NCBI RefSeq assembly: GCF_900104095.1
Contig: NZ_FNJO01000009.1
Coordinates: forward strand, 124,001-188,000
Direction: 5' to 3'
Source: Ralstonia sp. 25mfcol4.1
GTDB taxonomy: Bacteria > Pseudomonadota > Gammaproteobacteria > Burkholderiales > Burkholderiaceae
DNA length: 64,000 nt
Shown here: positions 47,201 through 54,795 of the stretch, in pieces
Numbering within the stretch: position 1 is the stretch's first letter
How the letters are laid out: every line of letters begins with the position of its first letter
Program-made: the position numbers and the translations under genes
The notes under the pieces: model-generated
Database searches by the model: none
What the model was told of the DNA's origin: nothing
What the model saw: the letters and a program-made list of their open reading frames with translations, nothing else

Positions 47201-47429
47201 CGCCCGGGATCGTCGCGAACTGCTTCTCCAGCTGCGTGGCCACCGACGCGGCCATGGTCTCGGGGCTGGCGCCGGGCAGCGTGGCCGTGACCTGGATCAC
47301 GGGCGAGTTGAAGCTGGGCAGGGCCGCGATCGGAATCGTCGGGTACAGCACGATGCCCGTGACGATGACGGCCAGGCACAGCAGCACCGTCATCACGGGC
47401 CGGCGGATACAGAGCTCGGACAGCGACAT
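44232..47429 (-). CDS. RND efflux permease, MdtB/MdtC-like
   Basis: A 1065-residue HAE-1 RND antiporter that starts MSLSELCIRRPVMTVLLCLAV, the MdtB/C-type N-terminus with a 'CIRRPVMT' motif. The proton-relay twin Asp are in TM4 LVVDDAIVMLENIVRHIEEG. The central cytoplasmic insertion after LCARFLSAE (residues about 515-560) is unusually long and Gln/Pro/His-rich. Only one permease is present, whereas MdtBC works as a heteromer with two. The start is set at 47429, four bases from the adaptor stop; an upstream open frame is spurious. No outer-membrane channel gene is linked, so it may share TolC-like partners such as the OprM encoded at 31.4 kb. Confidence 0.92.
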   Translation of the reverse strand: MSLSELCIRRPVMTVLLCLAVIVTGIVLYPTIPIAALPSFNSPVIQVTATLPGASPETMAASVATQLEKQFATIPGVTVISSSNTLGNSSITIEFNSDRNIDDAAVDVQAALFRAQRSLPIEMTVPPSYRKVNPADAPVILLAINSPSMSLGELNAFGDNLISPTLATLPGVAQVQIFGQKRFSVRVRAHPDALAARGMTLDELATALNRANANTPVGTLDGARQTLTIQANRQMTSADAFRNIIVASQPSGAVVRLSDVADVEDSVETIKTGSWLNNERSIVLAVLRQPDANTVAVVDAIKGALPRLVQQMPGSVNVSVVNDRSNSIRESIHDVQFTLALTVALVVMVIFLFLRRAAATLIPTVSLPISLIGTVALMKAFGYSLDNVSLLAITLAVGLVVDDAIVMLENIVRHIEEGVPPLKAALVGSREMGFTILSISISLVAVFIPIFFMPGVIGLLFHEFAAVVSLSILVSALVSLTLIPMLCARFLSAENVPVDESQHTYGDHAPGAPVHPVQQKQTIGLRATQWFEDLFEWTLHRYAHGLDWCLAHRRVVLAAAGLTFVLTAVLFVKIPKGFFPEEDIGQIQVNAEGPQDISFEAMSDRLRDAAERIRANPAVKSVVASIGGGPSPAINTGRMFVELKPLGERPKMPQVVESLRKDVSGVPGLQVYFSPVQNLRLGGRQSKSRYQYTLQSVKPSQLQEYSDKLMAKMRAEPVFRDVTSDSQQSGLEAQLTIDRDKANAMGVQMQDVRAALYTAFGERQVSTIYTPIDNYYVILTAADVDRVDETAFSKLYVRSKTGQMVPVSAFATTERRVGPIAVNHQGQLPSVTVSFNLAPGAALGDASKLIDRFSREIDMPSSIFTSWGGDAAVFQSSQATQVVLLVAAIAVIYTLLGVLYESYIHPLTILAGLPSAAIGALLTLFIFNVELSLIATIGVLMLIGIVKKNAIMMIDFALAAQREQGMAPSKAIRQACLLRFRPIMMTTFAAVMGALPLALGLGAGAELRQPLGLAVVGGLLFSQVITLFITPVIYLALDRYSGTGPLQIDAEGNPLEAKQPEAVAH

Positions 47430-47433
47430 GGTC

Positions 47434-48684
47434 TCAGTGTCCGTGATTGGCCGATGCCGGCGCTGCGGCGGCCGGCGCCGAAGCGCCACGCGCGGCGGCT
47501 TCGCGCACCAGCATGCCCGGACGCAGGTTCTGCGCGCCTTCGGTCACCACGCGGGCACCCGGCTGCACGCCTTCCACCACGGCGGCGGCGGCGGTGGTCA
47601 CCACCACCTTGACCGGCACGCGGGCCACCTTGCTGTCGGGCTGCACGATATAGACGAAGCGGCCTTCCGGCCCCGTCACCACGGCCTGCGGCGGCACGCT
47701 CAGCGCGTTCTTCAGCACCTGCACCGTGGCATTCACGTTCGCGTAGGTGCCGGGCCAGAGCCGGTGCTCGTCGTTGGGGAACATCGCCTTGACGCGGATG
47801 CTGCCGTACTGCGGGTCCACCGTGTTGTCGACGAACGTGATCTTGCCGGTCACCGGGGCCGGATTGCCGTCGTTGGGCTGCGCGGACACCGTCACCGGGC
47901 CCGCCTGCAGCGCCTCGCGCAGCGAGGCCAGCTGGCGCTCGGGCAGCGTGAACATGACCGTGATCGGCGCGATCTGGGCAATCGTCACCATCGCGGGCGT
48001 GGTGGTGGTGTTGGCCGGCGTCACCAGCGAGCCCGGAAACACGTTGATCACGCCGGTCCGGCCGCCGATGGTGGCGCGGATCTGCCCGTAGCTGACGGCC
48101 ACCTGCCCGGCCTCGATGGCCGCCTGGTCGGCCCGGATCGTGGCCTCGAAGCCGTCGACCTTGGCCTGGGCGGTATCCACCGCGCTACGCGAGATGAAAT
48201 TGCGCTGCAACAGCTCCTGGCTGCGGGCCAGCGTGCGGCGGGCATCGGACAGGTCGGCCTGGTCGCGCATCAGCTGGGCGCGTGCGCGGGCCAGGTTGGC
48301 CTCGTCCATGCGCGTATCCAGCGTGAACAGCAGGTCGCCCGGCTTCACGGACTGGCCTTCCCTGATATGGACGGTACGCACCGTGCTGGAAACCTGCGGA
48401 CGCACGTCCACGGTCTGCATCGCGGTCACGGTGCCGTTGGCGGTGACCTCCACGGGCACGTCCGACTGCCGGACCACGGCGGTGCTCACCGTGGTGACGG
48501 TCGGCCCCTTGGCCGCCGGTTTCGGTGCCAGCCACGCTTTCCAGCCGAACCAGCCTGCCAGTGCCAGAACCACCAGCCCGGCAATGGCCACCCAGGGCGA
48601 AATGCGGCCGCGTCCTGTCGAAGTGGACGCGCTCCAGTTCCCATCGACGAAGCCTTTCGGCTGGTCGATCCCGTCTGTTTTCAT
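47434..48684 (-). CDS. RND efflux periplasmic adaptor, MdtA-like
   Basis: A 416-residue membrane fusion protein. After a polar N-terminus comes a membrane helix (VAIAGLVVLALAGWFGWKAW), then VEVTANGTVTAMQTVDVRPQVSSTVRTVHIREGQSVKPGDLLFTLD (lipoyl half), an alpha-hairpin, and a beta-barrel with GKITFVDNTVDPQYGSIRVKAMFPN. The tail is Ala/Pro/His-rich (ASANHGH). I start at MKTDGIDQ (48684) behind TTTGAGGGTCC. It is the promoter-proximal gene of the pair with the MdtC-like permease. The 280 bp upstream hold no visible two-component genes, unlike the E. coli mdt locus. Confidence 0.93.
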   Translation of the reverse strand: MKTDGIDQPKGFVDGNWSASTSTGRGRISPWVAIAGLVVLALAGWFGWKAWLAPKPAAKGPTVTTVSTAVVRQSDVPVEVTANGTVTAMQTVDVRPQVSSTVRTVHIREGQSVKPGDLLFTLDTRMDEANLARARAQLMRDQADLSDARRTLARSQELLQRNFISRSAVDTAQAKVDGFEATIRADQAAIEAGQVAVSYGQIRATIGGRTGVINVFPGSLVTPANTTTTPAMVTIAQIAPITVMFTLPERQLASLREALQAGPVTVSAQPNDGNPAPVTGKITFVDNTVDPQYGSIRVKAMFPNDEHRLWPGTYANVNATVQVLKNALSVPPQAVVTGPEGRFVYIVQPDSKVARVPVKVVVTTAAAAVVEGVQPGARVVTEGAQNLRPGMLVREAAARGASAPAAAAPASANHGH

Positions 48685-48965
48685 GTGAGGACCCTCAAAT
48701 GCCGCATGGCGCGCTCCCCAAATGGCCCCGGCTTCTTGGATCCGGTCGTGCCCGCGCAAAATCGCTACTAGTACCGCATTGCCCTTTCTAGGCAAAGTGC
48801 GACGTATTACAAGCCATTACAGCATCACCAGGGAAGGATGTCTGGACCAGCGGGGAAGGGTCGGTCGAATTGCTTGTATCAGAAGCAAAACATTAGCAGA
48901 AAAGCGTGACGACTCAACTTGGGACTAACGCGGTCTTACACGCGAGCCGCCCGGCAGATGGCGAT
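48685..48965. promoter_or_regulatory. Upstream region of the MdtA-like operon
   Basis: About 280 bp without a supported gene. A short inverted repeat TTGCC-N7-GGCAA lies at about 48779-48795, near ACTAGT (about 48768), and the stretch 48800-48925 is moderately AT-rich. These may hold the operon promoter and an operator. No clear sigma-70 pair was found with confidence. Confidence 0.3.
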
Positions 48966-49610
48966 TCATGCGCTGGAGCGCTGGTGCAGGCATGACATCG
49001 GAATCTGACGGGGGCCTGGGGTCAGCACCATGTTGTCGCCGGCGCGGATCACGCCCGGGCGGGCCACGCTGAGGTACACGCCTGAAAAGCCGCTTTGCCT
49101 CATGTCGCGCACGGCCTGCGCATAGCCCATCGCGGCGTTGAGCTTGTAACAGGGGCGACGTGGCGATTCCACCACAAGTTCGACCTCGCCGACGCGAATG
49201 CGGTCGCCCACCCACAACGCGGTCTCCACCAGGCCCTGGGTCGTCAGGTTTTCGCCCAGCGCGCCAAAGGCCAGCGGCCGCTCGGCTTCTTCCACGCCGG
49301 CCTCGCGGCGGCGCGCGTTCCACCATGTGTAGTGTTCGATCGGATAGGCATACACGGCCCGGCCCGGTCCGCCATGGATGGCGCGGTCCACCTGTTCGTC
49401 CCCCGCCAGCCCCAGGCGGTGCACGCCCACGGCAATCGGGTGATGCAGGGTGCTGAGCGGATGCTTGCGGATGGCGGACATGACGATGGCCTCGGTGCCG
49501 GCGCCGGCCACCACCAGGGGCAGGGCCACGCCGACATTGACCGCCAGCACACGACCGACGGCCGTGCCACCGGCACCTGCGGGATTGGGACGCGGATCGG
49601 ATTCGGCCAC
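48966..49610 (-). CDS. MOSC domain-containing protein, YiiM-like
   Basis: A 214-residue MOSC protein, related to E. coli YiiM, which reduces N-hydroxylated base analogues such as 6-N-hydroxylaminopurine using a molybdenum cofactor. Typical motifs are GLAGDEQVDRAIHGGPGRAVYAYPIEHY, GENLTTQGL and RVGEVELVVESPRRPCYKLNAAMG; the Cys in RPCYKL is the probable molybdenum ligand. The N-terminus has a Gly/Ala-rich start with no export signal. It stands alone between the efflux operon and a dehydrogenase gene, so its partner reductase would be encoded elsewhere. Confidence 0.85.
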   Translation of the reverse strand: MAESDPRPNPAGAGGTAVGRVLAVNVGVALPLVVAGAGTEAIVMSAIRKHPLSTLHHPIAVGVHRLGLAGDEQVDRAIHGGPGRAVYAYPIEHYTWWNARRREAGVEEAERPLAFGALGENLTTQGLVETALWVGDRIRVGEVELVVESPRRPCYKLNAAMGYAQAVRDMRQSGFSGVYLSVARPGVIRAGDNMVLTPGPRQIPMSCLHQRSSA

Positions 49611-49799
49611 GGGACGCCCTCCTTGCGTGTGCGGGGCCTGCGCGCATGCACCGGAATGCAGGGGCCACGCGCTGACGTTTTGAACCGAGTGTACCGGCTA
49701 GTCCGCTCGTTTGAAGGGGGGGAATGTGGGCAAACAGACGCACGCGGCGGCGTGCGCCGGGGGGTGTCTGGCGCCGGAGAAAGACGGCGCCAGCGGGGT

Positions 49800-50813
49800 T
49801 CAGCGGGACAGCGCGGGCGTGAGGGCCTTGGGATTGACGATGCTGTCGTGCTTGCCTTCCAGCACGTCCAGGATGTTCTGGAAGGCGGTGCGGAAGTACA
49901 GCTCGTAGCTGTCGCGCTCCACATAGCCCAGGTGCGGCGTGCAGATGCAGTTTTCCATGCGCAGCAGCGCGTGGCCCTGCAGGATGGGCTCGGACTCGAA
50001 GACATCGATGGCTGCCATGCCCGGGCGCCCCCGGTTCAGCGCCGCCACCAGCGCGTTTTCCTCGATCAGCTCGGCGCGGCTCGTGTTGACGAAGAGAGCC
50101 GTGGGCTTCATGCGCTGCAGGTCGGCCAGCTTGACGATGCCGCGCGTCTCGTCGGCCAGGCGCAGGTGCAGCGACAGCACATCGCTGTCGGCAAAGAGCT
50201 GTTCGACCGATTCGGCCACATTCAGGCCGTCCTCGCGGGCGCCCTGTTGCGACGCCTCCCGCCCCCAGACCAGCACGTTCATGCCGAAGGCGCGCCCGTA
50301 GCCGGCCAGCAGGCGGCCGATCTTGCCGTATCCCCAGATGCCCAGTGTCTGGCCGCGCAACACTTGGCCCAGGCCGAAGTTCGGCGGCATGGTGGTCGAC
50401 TTCAGGCCCGACTGCTGCCACGCCCCGTGCTTGAGGCTGGCCACGTACTGCGGAATGCGCCGCTGGGCGGCCATGATCAGCGCCCAGGTCAGTTCAGCGG
50501 GCGCCACCGGCGACCCCACACCCTGCAGCACCACCACGCCACGGTCGGTACAGGCCTCCAGATCCACATGGCTGCCGGCACGGCCGGTCTGGCTGATGAT
50601 CTTGAGCTTGGGCAGCTTTTCCAGCAGCTGGCGCGTCACGCGCGTGCGTTCGCGGATCAGGACCAGCGCCTCCACGTCCGAAAGCCGCGCGGCCAGTTGG
50701 CCCACGCCCTTGACGGTGTTGTTGAAGACCTTGACGTCGTGCCCTTCCAGCAGGGAAAAGCACGGCAGCTTGCGTACAGCGTCCTGGTAATCGTCGAGAA
50801 CGGCAATCTTCAT
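49800..50813 (-). CDS. D-isomer specific 2-hydroxyacid dehydrogenase family protein
   Basis: A 337-residue NAD(P)-dependent dehydrogenase. The coenzyme motif is GIWGYGKIGRLLAGYGRAFGM (GxGxxG). Catalytic residues of the family are visible: Arg in FVNTSRAELIEE, Glu in DVFESEP and His in TPHLGY. The WGRE after the second strand suggests which nucleotide phosphate is accepted but does not settle NAD versus NADP. The N-terminal substrate domain (KIAVLDDYQDAVRKL) fits the D-3-phosphoglycerate dehydrogenase-like subgroup of unknown substrate. It is divergent from pckG across 521 bp. Substrate is unknown; a 2-keto acid is expected. Confidence 0.9.
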   Translation of the reverse strand: MKIAVLDDYQDAVRKLPCFSLLEGHDVKVFNNTVKGVGQLAARLSDVEALVLIRERTRVTRQLLEKLPKLKIISQTGRAGSHVDLEACTDRGVVVLQGVGSPVAPAELTWALIMAAQRRIPQYVASLKHGAWQQSGLKSTTMPPNFGLGQVLRGQTLGIWGYGKIGRLLAGYGRAFGMNVLVWGREASQQGAREDGLNVAESVEQLFADSDVLSLHLRLADETRGIVKLADLQRMKPTALFVNTSRAELIEENALVAALNRGRPGMAAIDVFESEPILQGHALLRMENCICTPHLGYVERDSYELYFRTAFQNILDVLEGKHDSIVNPKALTPALSR

Positions 50814-51334
50814 GGGTGACTCTTTGACCTCGGGGGCTTGGTGCGCGCGGCCACAGAATCAGCCCGCGACCGACAGTATTGTTGACTTCCCTGACGCAAC
50901 ATTGACAGATGACAGTCCCGGCGGGCCACCCCGCGCGGCAAGGTTGCGCGGGTCGTTCCAGGCATTCCGGCAGGGGAGACAATGCTGCGCAGCAAAAAAC
51001 AGGGCGTCCGTACAGTGGTATTCTTGCCCGCCTCCGCGGCGCAACAGTGCGGTCGAGCCCAGCTCCCGCCCCCTGCTCGCCGCCGGACAATGCCCGACCG
51101 GACCCTGCCGCCCGCCAAAAGCGGGCGAAGCGCAACTGTAGCGCAGCCGCAGGGGCCCCCGCGACCATTTGCGCGGAATCGGTCGTCGCCGAGTTGTAAC
51201 GGGATGTGACGGTCTTCACGCGAGTGCGCCATGCCCGACGCGGCATGCCGCGCTGGCCTCCGCCTTTCCCCGCGAGACCGGCAGCGACCCTGGTCGGGCA
51301 TGACAAGGTTTCCCTTTTGCTTTGGAGCAGTCAG
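50814..51334. promoter_or_regulatory. Divergent region between the hydroxyacid dehydrogenase and pckG
   Basis: 521 bp without a credible gene. Next to the dehydrogenase, 50870-50930 is AT-richer and carries two TTGAC motifs (50882 and about 50904), possible -35 elements or direct repeats for a regulator. Close to pckG a GGAG ribosome-binding site lies at about 51324. The central part is GC-rich. No terminator-like hairpin or known riboswitch is recognised. Confidence 0.4.
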
Positions 51335-53188
51335 ATGAACCACCCCACCATGCAAGGCACCCCGGCACTGAACGTGCCGACCTGGGTAAAGAACCAGAAA
51401 CTGGTCGCCTGGGTTGCAGAAATCGCCTCTCTCACCAAACCCGACCAGATCTACTGGTGCGACGGCTCGCAGGAAGAATACGACCGCCTGTGCGAGCAGA
51501 TGGTGGCGGCAGGCACCATGCGCCGCCTGAACCCGGCCAAGCGCAAGAATTCCTTCCTGGCCCTGTCCGACCCGTCCGACGTGGCGCGTGTGGAAGACCG
51601 CACCTTCATCTGCTCCGAGAAGAAGGAAGACGCCGGCCCGACCAACAACTGGACCGCCCCGGCCGAAATGCGCACCACGCTGGCCGGCCTGTTCGACGGC
51701 TGCATGCGCGGCCGCACCATGTACGTGGTGCCGTTCTCGATGGGCCCGCTGGGTTCGCCGATTGCCCACATCGGCGTGGAACTGTCCGATTCGCCGTACG
51801 TGGCCGTCAACATGCGCATCATGACGCGCATGGGCCGCGCCGTGTACGACGTGCTGGGCGCCGATGGGGAGTTCGTGCCGTGCGTCCACACCGTGGGCAA
51901 GCCGCTGGCGGCCGGCGAGAAGGACGTGGCCTGGCCGTGCAATCCGACGAAGTACATCGTCCACTTCCCGGAATCGCGCGAAATCTGGTCGTTCGGCTCG
52001 GGCTACGGCGGCAATGCGCTGCTGGGCAAGAAGTGCTTCGCACTGCGTATCGCGTCGACGATGGGCCGTGACGAAGGCTGGCTGGCCGAGCACATGCTGA
52101 TCCTGGGCGTGACCTCGCCCGAGGGCAAGAAGTACCACGTGGCCGCCGCGTTCCCGTCGGCCTGCGGCAAGACCAACTTCGCCATGCTGATCCCGCCCAA
52201 GGGCTTCGACGGCTGGAAAATCACCACGATCGGCGACGACATCGCGTGGATCAAGCCGGGCCAGGACGGCCGCCTGTACGCGATCAACCCCGAAGCGGGC
52301 TACTTCGGCGTCGCCCCGGGCACCAGCGAGAAGACCAACTTCAACGCGATGGCGACCCTCAAGGAAAACGTCATCTTCACCAACGTGGCGCTGACCGACG
52401 ACGGCGACGTGTGGTGGGAAGGCATGACCAAGGATGCCCCGGCACACCTGATCGACTGGCAAGGCAAGGACTGGACGCCCGCCATCGCCAAGGAAACCGG
52501 CGCCAAGGCTGCCCACCCGAACGCCCGCTTCACGGCACCGGCCTCGCAATGCCCGTCGATCGACGAAAACTGGGACAACCCGGCTGGCGTGGCCATCGAT
52601 GCATTCATCTTCGGCGGCCGCCGCAGCACCACGGTGCCGCTGGTGACCGAAGCCCGCAACTGGACCGAAGGCGTGTACATGGCCGCCACGATGGGATCGG
52701 AAACCACTGCTGCCGCCGCCGGCCAGCAAGGCGTGGTGCGCCGCGACCCGTTCGCGATGCTGCCGTTCTGCGGCTACAACATGAGCGACTACTTCGGCCA
52801 CTGGCTCGCGCTGGGCGAGAAGCTCGAAGCCGCTGGCGCCAGGCTGCCGAAGTTCTACTGCGTGAACTGGTTCCGCAAGGACGCCGACGGCAACTTCGTG
52901 TGGCCCGGTTTCGGCGAGAACATGCGTGTGCTGTCGTGGATGATCGATCGCGTGGAAGGCCGCGGCCAGGGTGTGGACCACGTGTTCGGCACGTCGCCGC
53001 GCTACGCCGACCTGAACTGGGACGGCCTGCCGTTCACGGCTGAGCAGTTCGACCTGGTCACCTCGATCGACCAGGACGCCTGGCAGAAGGAACTGGCCCT
53101 GCACGACGAACTGTTCACCCAGCTCAAGCACAACCTGCCGCAGGCCCTGGTGGAAACCAAGTCCGCGCTGGCCAAGCGCCTGGGCTGA
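51335..53188 (+). CDS. pckG: Phosphoenolpyruvate carboxykinase (GTP)
   Basis: The gluconeogenic enzyme that converts oxaloacetate and GTP to PEP, GDP and CO2. At 617 residues it matches the GTP-dependent family. The P-loop is [13 protein letters not shown] (about 273-285), followed by the Asp pair in IGDDIAW (about 301). The metal and substrate region [12 protein letters not shown] and oxaloacetate-loop residues are conserved. It starts [13 protein letters not shown] at 51335 behind GGAG; the open frame to 51206 is upstream of the gene. It is monocistronic and ends at a strong terminator. Such genes are often under carbon-source control. Confidence 0.97.
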   Translation: MNHPTMQGTPALNVPTWVKNQKLVAWVAEIASLTKPDQIYWCDGSQEEYDRLCEQMVAAGTMRRLNPAKRKNSFLALSDPSDVARVEDRTFICSEKKEDAGPTNNWTAPAEMRTTLAGLFDGCMRGRTMYVVPFSMGPLGSPIAHIGVELSDSPYVAVNMRIMTRMGRAVYDVLGADGEFVPCVHTVGKPLAAGEKDVAWPCNPTKYIVHFPESREIWSFGSGYGGNALLGKKCFALRIASTMGRDEGWLAEHMLILGVTSPEGKKYHVAAAFPSACGKTNFAMLIPPKGFDGWKITTIGDDIAWIKPGQDGRLYAINPEAGYFGVAPGTSEKTNFNAMATLKENVIFTNVALTDDGDVWWEGMTKDAPAHLIDWQGKDWTPAIAKETGAKAAHPNARFTAPASQCPSIDENWDNPAGVAIDAFIFGGRRSTTVPLVTEARNWTEGVYMAATMGSETTAAAAGQQGVVRRDPFAMLPFCGYNMSDYFGHWLALGEKLEAAGARLPKFYCVNWFRKDADGNFVWPGFGENMRVLSWMIDRVEGRGQGVDHVFGTSPRYADLNWDGLPFTAEQFDLVTSIDQDAWQKELALHDELFTQLKHNLPQALVETKSALAKRLG

Positions 53189-53212
53189 TCCCCCGGCTGC
53201 ACCGCTGCATCG

Positions 53213-53245
53213 AAAGCCGACCGGCCTTGCCGGTCGGCTTTTTTG
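53213..53245 (+). terminator. Rho-independent terminator after pckG
   Basis: AAAGCCGACCGGC (53213-53225), a 3-base loop and GCCGGTCGGCTTT (53229-53241) form a 13-bp hairpin followed by a T-run. It also faces the convergent antitoxin gene, so it may serve both strands. Confidence 0.92.
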
Positions 53246-53267
53246 TTTGCCGCGGGGCGCTGCGCGG

Positions 53268-53588
53268 TCAGCCCTTGATGGCCTTGCGCTGGCGCTTGAA
53301 CGCCGCCAGCGCTGCCACGGCAAACAGCTGGCTACGCCCAACCTCGGCATGGGGCGTCAGTTTCCCATCGCGGACAAGGCGCCGAAACGTGGCCATCGAG
53401 ACTTCAAGATACTCTGCCGCCTCGCTGGCCGTGAATTCGGCATGGGCCAGGTGGCCGAACACGTCGTCGTGGCTGAAATTCTCGTCACGAAAGGCCTGTT
53501 GGCCAATCATCACGAAGAACGCTTCGCGTTCGACGTCCGGCAACTGGCGCAGGTCGTTGAACAAGGTTTGTGCGGTCATGGTCTTCAT
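53268..53588 (-). CDS. Antitoxin-like helix-turn-helix protein (excisionase type)
   Basis: A 106-residue protein. The C-terminal half reads FTASEAAEYLEVSMATFRRLVRDGKLTPHAEVGRSQLFAVAAL, a MerR/excisionase-like helix-turn-helix with a wing, as in several antitoxin or small regulator families. The N-terminal half is helical and acidic, suitable for neutralising a toxin. Its ATG overlaps the stop of the toxin gene upstream as ATGA, giving the toxin-first order seen in some type II systems. It is intact, although the toxin reading is broken, so it may survive as an orphan regulator. Antitoxin identity is inferred from context. Confidence 0.7.
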   Translation of the reverse strand: MKTMTAQTLFNDLRQLPDVEREAFFVMIGQQAFRDENFSHDDVFGHLAHAEFTASEAAEYLEVSMATFRRLVRDGKLTPHAEVGRSQLFAVAALAAFKRQRKAIKG

Positions 53589-53918
53589 GCGTTCCTCTCT
53601 GCTCTGAGATACCTCTTCAGCAGGTCATAGAAATTTTGGTGCGGCCCAACCTGATAGAAGTCGATCATGACGAAATCGATGTCTATCCCTTCCGCCGCCA
53701 GCTCGGGTGCGGGCGAGCGATAGGCCATCAGGTATTCCTGCCGCTGAAACCGGAATTTGTGTACCCCGGATGCCTGCCAGGTCGCCCGCTTTGGATTCGC
53801 CGGCGCCCGGGTCTTCGCAAACCAGTTCCACCTCGTCTTCGATTGCCCTCTGCAACGCTATGCGCGCCTTTTTGACGAAGTCCCGGAAAGGCCGTTTGTA
53901 GTTCGGTGTCGCGATCAT
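53585..53918 (-). pseudogene. RelE/ParE-type toxin gene with a single-base frameshift
   Basis: The minus-strand frame from ATG 53918 reads MIATPNYKRPFRDFVKKARI and so on for 51 codons, then diverges. Removing one G from the run of four (53764-53767 on the plus strand are CCCC) restores a continuous 110-residue reading: VHKFRFQRQEYLMAYRS, then MIDFYQVGPHQNFYDLLKRYL, the RelE/ParE C-terminal pattern with a late 'GPHxNFY' motif. The restored stop overlaps the antitoxin start (ATGA). As it stands, the frame ends at 53625 with 97 residues. It could be a true inactivating mutation or a sequencing error in the homopolymer. The toxin family is an inference by pattern. Confidence 0.75.
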
Positions 53919-54096
53919 TTATCAGATCATTCATGATTTTATAACAGATCACGACGTGCGCGGCAAGCCCCGCAAAAGCGCCACGCACGTCAGCATCCCG
54001 CGACGTTACGCAGCAAGCGTTCGCTTGTGGTTAAGACGATTCTTGAAATGATGCCGTCCATGCGCCGGGACAGGGCGGCGCAGGCTTTACGCCGAA

Positions 54097-54795
54097 CTAC
54101 GCCGGATCGTTATCGATCCCCAGTTGCTGGACTGCGTACTTGACCAGTTCCGCGCGGCCTTCGATGCCGAGCTTGCGTTTCAGGTTGAGGCGGTGGGTTT
54201 CCACAGTGCGCACCGATACGCCAAGGCGTGCCGCGATGTCCTTGTTGGACTGGCCCCGGCCAATGCCGTGGAGGATGTCGCGTTCGCGCGGCGTCAGGGC
54301 GTCGAGCGGGCTGACCGCTTGTTCGGCCATGCCGCGGGCGATGCGCGCGCTGTAGAACACCCGCCCGGCCAATACGGCCTGGATGGCGGCCATCAGTTCG
54401 TCGGCCGGCGCGTCCTTGAGCACGTAGCCGCGCGCGCCCGCCCGGATGGCCTGGCGCACGTATTCCAGGTTGTCGTGCATCGACACGATCAGCACGGCCA
54501 CTTCGGGATAGGCATCGTGCAACGCCCCGGCCAGCGCGATGCCGCCCATTCCGCGCATGCCGATGTCGGTGATCACAAGCTCGGGCAGGTTTGCCGGTCC
54601 GGCGCCGGCCAGCCACGCCAGCGCGGCCTCGCCGTCGTCAGCCTCGCCCACCACCTCCAGTCCCGGCTGCAACGTCAGGTGCATGCGCATGCCGTCGCGC
54701 ACCAGGGCGTGGTCGTCGATCAGCAGGACCCTGGCCGGGGCGTTCGATGGCGGAATGACGGGCTCGTCGTCGGGTGCAACGGTCATATGGGTCAT
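54097..54795 (-). CDS. LuxR/NarL family response regulator
   Basis: A 232-residue response regulator. Receiver motifs: ARVLLIDDHALVRDG and the phospho-acceptor Asp77 in LVITDIGMRGMGG, then MHDNLEYVRQAIRAGARGYVLKDAP with the conserved Lys. The C-terminal LuxR-type helix-turn-helix is LTPRERDILHGIGRGQSNKDIAARLGVSVRTVETHRLNLKRKL. The gene overlaps the stop of the upstream kinase gene (ATGA), so the pair is co-translated. It lies opposite cstA and probably controls it, along with its own operon, through the inverted repeat at 56235-56257. Confidence 0.95.
   Translation of the reverse strand: MTHMTVAPDDEPVIPPSNAPARVLLIDDHALVRDGMRMHLTLQPGLEVVGEADDGEAALAWLAGAGPANLPELVITDIGMRGMGGIALAGALHDAYPEVAVLIVSMHDNLEYVRQAIRAGARGYVLKDAPADELMAAIQAVLAGRVFYSARIARGMAEQAVSPLDALTPRERDILHGIGRGQSNKDIAARLGVSVRTVETHRLNLKRKLGIEGRAELVKYAVQQLGIDNDPA

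Noticed and set aside
50810..53350. Long minus-strand open frame opposite pckG
   Set aside because: Antisense of a certain pckG with all catalytic motifs; no ribosome-binding site or domain of its own.
53625..53764. The 97-residue reading of the toxin as a real full-length protein
   Set aside because: After codon 51 the residues (GTQIPVSAAGI...) have no RelE-like pattern, whereas the other frame does and joins the antitoxin by ATGA.
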